This document shows, piece by piece, positions 6,412 through 8,225 of a DNA stretch of 8,225 bases (positions are counted from its first letter, which is position 1; the number at the start of each line of letters is the position of its first letter). Under the pieces are notes generated by a model that searched no databases, was not told where the DNA came from, and saw only the letters and a list, made by a program, of their open reading frames with translations. This DNA comes from Nitrospirota bacterium (GTDB taxonomy: Bacteria; Nitrospirota; CAKKRA01; 9FT-COMBO-42-15): assembly GCA_016195585.1 (NCBI GenBank), contig JACPZJ010000184.1, positions 1-8,225 of the forward strand. Reading direction: 5' to 3'. Position numbers and translations under genes: made by a program.

Positions 6412-7296
6412 ATGGAAAAAAGACTCTCACATTTTTTAAATTACATCTCTGTTGAAAAGGGCCTGTCAAAAAATACCATTGAATCCTATGAAAGGGATAT
6501 TAAAAAATATATCTCTTATTTAAAAGAGCAGGATATTGATTTTGCAAACACAACAAGAAAGGAGATAATATCCTATCTGTTATACCTTAACAAAGCGGGG
6601 ATATCCCCTGCCTCTGCTGCAAGGAATATTGTAGCCTTAAGGTCTTTTTATAAATTTTTGCTGTCAGAAAAGGAATTTTCATCTGATCCGACAGAAAATA
6701 TTGAATCGCCAAAGAAGTGGCAGAGGCTGCCAAAGACCCTTGGCTATGATGAGATAGAAAGGCTGATAAACCACAACAAGGGAAGCGACCCTTCAGGAAT
6801 AAGGGATGACGCAATGATAGAGCTATTATATGCCTCAGGCCTGCGCGTCTCTGAGCTTGTGTCTTTGAAAATTAACAATGTAAATCTTGAGGCGGGGTAT
6901 CTAATAACAATTGGGAAAGGAAAGAAGGAAAGGATTGTCCCTATTGGCGAGGCGGCGCTGGGAAAGATACAGAAATATCTTTTTTCCGGCAGGGCTGGCC
7001 TCTTAAAAGGAAGGGCATCAGATTATCTCTTTGTCACATGGTCTGGAAGACCAATGACAAGGCAGGGATTCTGGAAGCTGATAAAAAAATATGCGAAAGA
7101 GGCAGGCATTAAAAAAACCTTCTCGCCTCATACACTGCGCCACTCCTTTGCAACACATCTGCTTGACCATGGCGCAGATTTAAGGGCTGTGCAGATGATG
7201 CTCGGACATTCTGATATATCAACAACACAAATTTATACTCATGTATCACGCGAGAGGCTGAAAAAGGTTCACAGCGAATACCATCCGAGGAGGTAA
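6412..7296 (+). CDS. xerD: Site-specific tyrosine recombinase XerD
   Basis: This 294-residue recombinase resolves chromosome dimers at dif with XerC, near the division septum under FtsK control in well-studied relatives. The N-terminal SAM-like core-binding domain (about 1-95) contains VEKGLSKNTIESYERDI. The C-terminal catalytic domain has all six expected residues: Arg145 in YASGLRVSEL, Lys169 in IGKGKKER, His240 and Arg243 in PHTLRHSFATHLL, His266 in LGHSDIS, and nucleophile Tyr275 in QIYTHV. XerD rather than XerC is favoured by KKWQRLPKTL, HGADLRAVQMMLGHSDIS, and the HPRR end, which parallels the HHPRA end of E. coli XerD. Length is close to E. coli XerD (298). No ribosome binding site precedes the ATG, and the TATAAT box ends 6 bases before it, so a leaderless mRNA is predicted. 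It is followed by a ferredoxin gene after 3 bases. Confidence 0.94.
   Translation: MEKRLSHFLNYISVEKGLSKNTIESYERDIKKYISYLKEQDIDFANTTRKEIISYLLYLNKAGISPASAARNIVALRSFYKFLLSEKEFSSDPTENIESPKKWQRLPKTLGYDEIERLINHNKGSDPSGIRDDAMIELLYASGLRVSELVSLKINNVNLEAGYLITIGKGKKERIVPIGEAALGKIQKYLFSGRAGLLKGRASDYLFVTWSGRPMTRQGFWKLIKKYAKEAGIKKTFSPHTLRHSFATHLLDHGADLRAVQMMLGHSDISTTQIYTHVSRERLKKVHSEYHPRR
7287..7294 (+). promoter_or_regulatory. Ribosome binding site of the ferredoxin gene, embedded in the xerD 3' end
   Basis: GAGGAGGT is a near-perfect anti-Shine-Dalgarno match. It is made from the last two Arg codons (AGG AGG) and the first base of the xerD stop codon. It ends 5 bases before the ferredoxin ATG at 7300, which ties the two genes into one transcription unit. 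Confidence 0.85.
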
Positions 7297-7299
7297 AAG

Positions 7300-7497
7300 A
7301 TGTTGATACCAAAGGTAGATGAGGAATTATGTATTGGATGCGGCAACTGTGAAGAGCTGTGCCCGAATGTTTTTAAGGTTGAAGAAGACCAAAAGTCCCA
7401 TGTCATAGACCCAAAGGGCTGCAGCGAGTGCAACTGTCAGGAGGCAGCAGACTCCTGCCCTGTAAGCGCAATTACACTTGAGGAAGGAGAGACTTGA
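7300..7497 (+). CDS. Ferredoxin, small [4Fe-4S] type with eight cysteines
   Basis: This is a 65-residue cytoplasmic electron carrier. The first motif, CIGCGNCEELCP, places cysteines at 11, 14, 17 and 21. The second half has an irregular set at 41, 44 and 46 (GCSECNCQEA), then Cys53 in DSCPVSAI. Cysteines 11, 14 and 17 with the distant 53 would bind one [4Fe-4S] cluster in the usual swapped arrangement. The remaining four (21, 41, 44, 46) could bind a second cluster with non-standard spacing, or two could form a disulfide as in single-cluster ferredoxins of the Desulfovibrio gigas type. The protein is acidic, as expected for a soluble ferredoxin. It follows xerD with a strong ribosome site; its redox partner is not in the window. 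It ends in TGATAA, a double stop. Confidence 0.92.
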   Translation: MLIPKVDEELCIGCGNCEELCPNVFKVEEDQKSHVIDPKGCSECNCQEAADSCPVSAITLEEGET

Positions 7498-7511
7498 TAA
7501 ATCATAATCTG

Positions 7512-7704
7512 CTAATATCTTTTTCTTTTCCTGATTTCATGACTTTCTTGCTTGAGGCGCTTTACCTCGTCTGGATGCAAATATCTCCATGCAGTATCCA
7601 TTACCGCAGGGTATATCCGTTCAAGGGCTGTCATTAAAGCATCAGGCCGTGTAAAAAAACTTATATTTCAATAAACGACCCTCATATCTCTCCGCGCCCA
7701 TCAT
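7512..7704 (-). pseudogene. Small unrecognised ORF, apparently frameshifted at a T7 run
   Basis: Just downstream (leftwards) of the TumE-like gene, ATG ATG at 7699-7704 follows GGAGAGAG and opens a 20-codon frame (ending in stop 7642-7644). A second frame continues from the same point to a TAG at 7512-7514. Removing one T from the run of seven (complement of 7653-7659) joins them into a 63-residue protein. Its second part contains RPDALMTALERIYPAV, then AWRYLHPDEVKRLK, and ends in the basic tail RKRKRY. Its composition looks protein-like rather than random. I do not recognise the family. Reinitiation at the ATG at 7632-7634 would give a 40-residue protein with no clear ribosome site. The break may be a sequencing indel, a decayed gene, or slippage on the T run. 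This ORF and its flanks fill the 220 bases between the ferredoxin and the TumE-like gene; nothing else was seen there. Confidence 0.5.
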
Positions 7705-7717
7705 CTCTCTCCAGCCA

Positions 7718-8107
7718 TTATTTCTCCGACAACAAAAAGTCAATAATCTCTGTAAAAACTGCTTCTAATGAAGGCGGTTCTGCAGCAGCTATCTTCCCAT
7801 TCGGCAAGTGTTTGTGTCCAGAGGCATTAACAGAAGGCCTATGCTCAGCGTTATCATAGCGGAATATTAATGCGCCGTCCTGTTTTTGATAATGAAAGGA
7901 ATAATTGAGTTTTTTAGCTTTATATCTAAGGTCAAGATATTCTGTAAAAATCAGTCTGGAATTATTAGAGAATGTTATAGAGCCTTTTATAATGCCTATT
8001 TTTTCTGTTCTGAAATCAGTGGTTAATTCAGAATCAATAATAAGGTCGGTCCTTGAATACTCATCAATAAGCTTAACAAGGCCTGACAGGTATTCACTTA
8101 GCAACAT
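7718..8107 (-). CDS. TumE-family (DUF6516) putative toxin protein
   Basis: This 129-residue protein matches the layout of the DUF6516/TumE family as I know it. A variable N-terminal helix (1-20) and a beta-rich middle (GIIKGSITF, 38-46) are followed by the core YLDLRYKAKKLNYSFHYQ (57-74), then IFRYDNAEHRP (81-91). A His-rich segment, SGHKH (96-100), and a terminal PPSLEAVFTEIIDF (111-124) complete it. TumE members are described as toxins of toxin-antitoxin pairs; toxicity and target are not visible from sequence. AAGGA lies 8 bases before the ATG. The start overlaps the upstream gene by 14 bases, as is common for paired small genes. The usual PHHKH-type motif is altered to SGHKH here, which may be normal variation. 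Family call fairly sure; toxin role inferred. Confidence 0.78.
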   Translation of the reverse strand: MLLSEYLSGLVKLIDEYSRTDLIIDSELTTDFRTEKIGIIKGSITFSNNSRLIFTEYLDLRYKAKKLNYSFHYQKQDGALIFRYDNAEHRPSVNASGHKHLPNGKIAAAEPPSLEAVFTEIIDFLLSEK

Positions 8108-8225
8108 ACTGGATTTCCTTCAGCCTGTTTATATCTGCAAGTATTCTCTCCTTTATTTTCAGCTCCCCTGCCCATGCAATATATTCAGGGTCGCCATTTT
8201 TCATATTTTCAGCAGTGAATTTTAA
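8094..8225 (-). CDS. C-terminal end of an unrecognised protein upstream of the TumE-like gene (candidate antitoxin partner); cut by window edge
   Basis: The frame is open from the right window edge for 43 codons and stops at TGA (8094-8096), 14 bases inside the TumE-like gene. The visible part includes NMKNGDPEYIAWAGELKIK, then ERILADINRLKEIQ. It is charged and probably helical, with no recognisable domain. Its overlap with the toxin-like gene implies coupled expression, so it is the best candidate in the window for an antitoxin partner. Since only the tail is present, any other small helical protein is also possible. Confidence 0.6.
   Translation of the reverse strand, partial: LKFTAENMKNGDPEYIAWAGELKIKERILADINRLKEIQYVAK

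Noticed and set aside
7498..7520. Bidirectional terminator between the ferredoxin and the leftward small ORF
   Set aside because: No inverted repeat with a T-run could be found in this gap or just beyond.
1..8225. Genome-wide recoding of TGA as Trp
   Set aside because: All other Trp codons I counted are TGG, and four apparent CDSs end in TGA at positions that fit their families (protease, lpoA-like, ferredoxin, upstream partner of TumE).

Overview
The window looks like a chromosomal segment of an uncultivated Gram-negative (two-membrane) bacterium with fairly low GC. The coding sequences are rich in AGG/AGA and ATA codons. A lipoprotein with an LpoA-like architecture implies an outer membrane. 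The gene styles (two-subunit pyruvate carboxylase, short site-2 protease next to trpS, XerD ending in HPRR) resemble Desulfobacterota/Nitrospirota-type genomes; that placement is inference.

Positions 1-6318 are read leftwards as one apparent five-gene operon: an LpoA-like TPR + periplasmic-binding-fold lipoprotein, biotin carboxylase (pycA), carboxyltransferase/biotin carrier (pycB), an M50 site-2 protease, and the start of tryptophanyl-tRNA synthetase (trpS, cut by the window edge). Three of the four junctions are tight. lpoA-like/pycA and M50/trpS overlap by a few bases, while pycB is flanked on both sides by GC-rich palindromic repeats in opposite orientation. PycA and PycB together would carboxylate pyruvate to oxaloacetate. 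The trpS fragment carries an in-frame TGA exactly where relatives have the Trp of their ADWHA motif, although every other Trp codon seen in the window is TGG.

Positions 6319-6411 form a compact divergent promoter region. A near-consensus sigma70-type promoter drives the leftward operon and a TATAAT element drives xerD rightwards, with their -35 regions a few bases apart. An imperfect palindrome covers the predicted start of the lpoA-like mRNA and its initiation codon. The xerD -10 box lies so close to the ATG that the message is predicted to be leaderless.

Positions 6412-7497 read rightwards: xerD (chromosome dimer resolution recombinase), then a small Fe-S ferredoxin whose ribosome binding site is built from the last codons of xerD.

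Positions 7498-8225 read leftwards again and look like an accessory module: the tail of an unrecognised protein, a TumE-family (DUF6516) toxin-like protein overlapping it by 14 bases, and a small ORF that appears frameshifted at a seven-T run. No rRNA, tRNA, CRISPR array, insertion sequence or convincing intrinsic terminator was seen.
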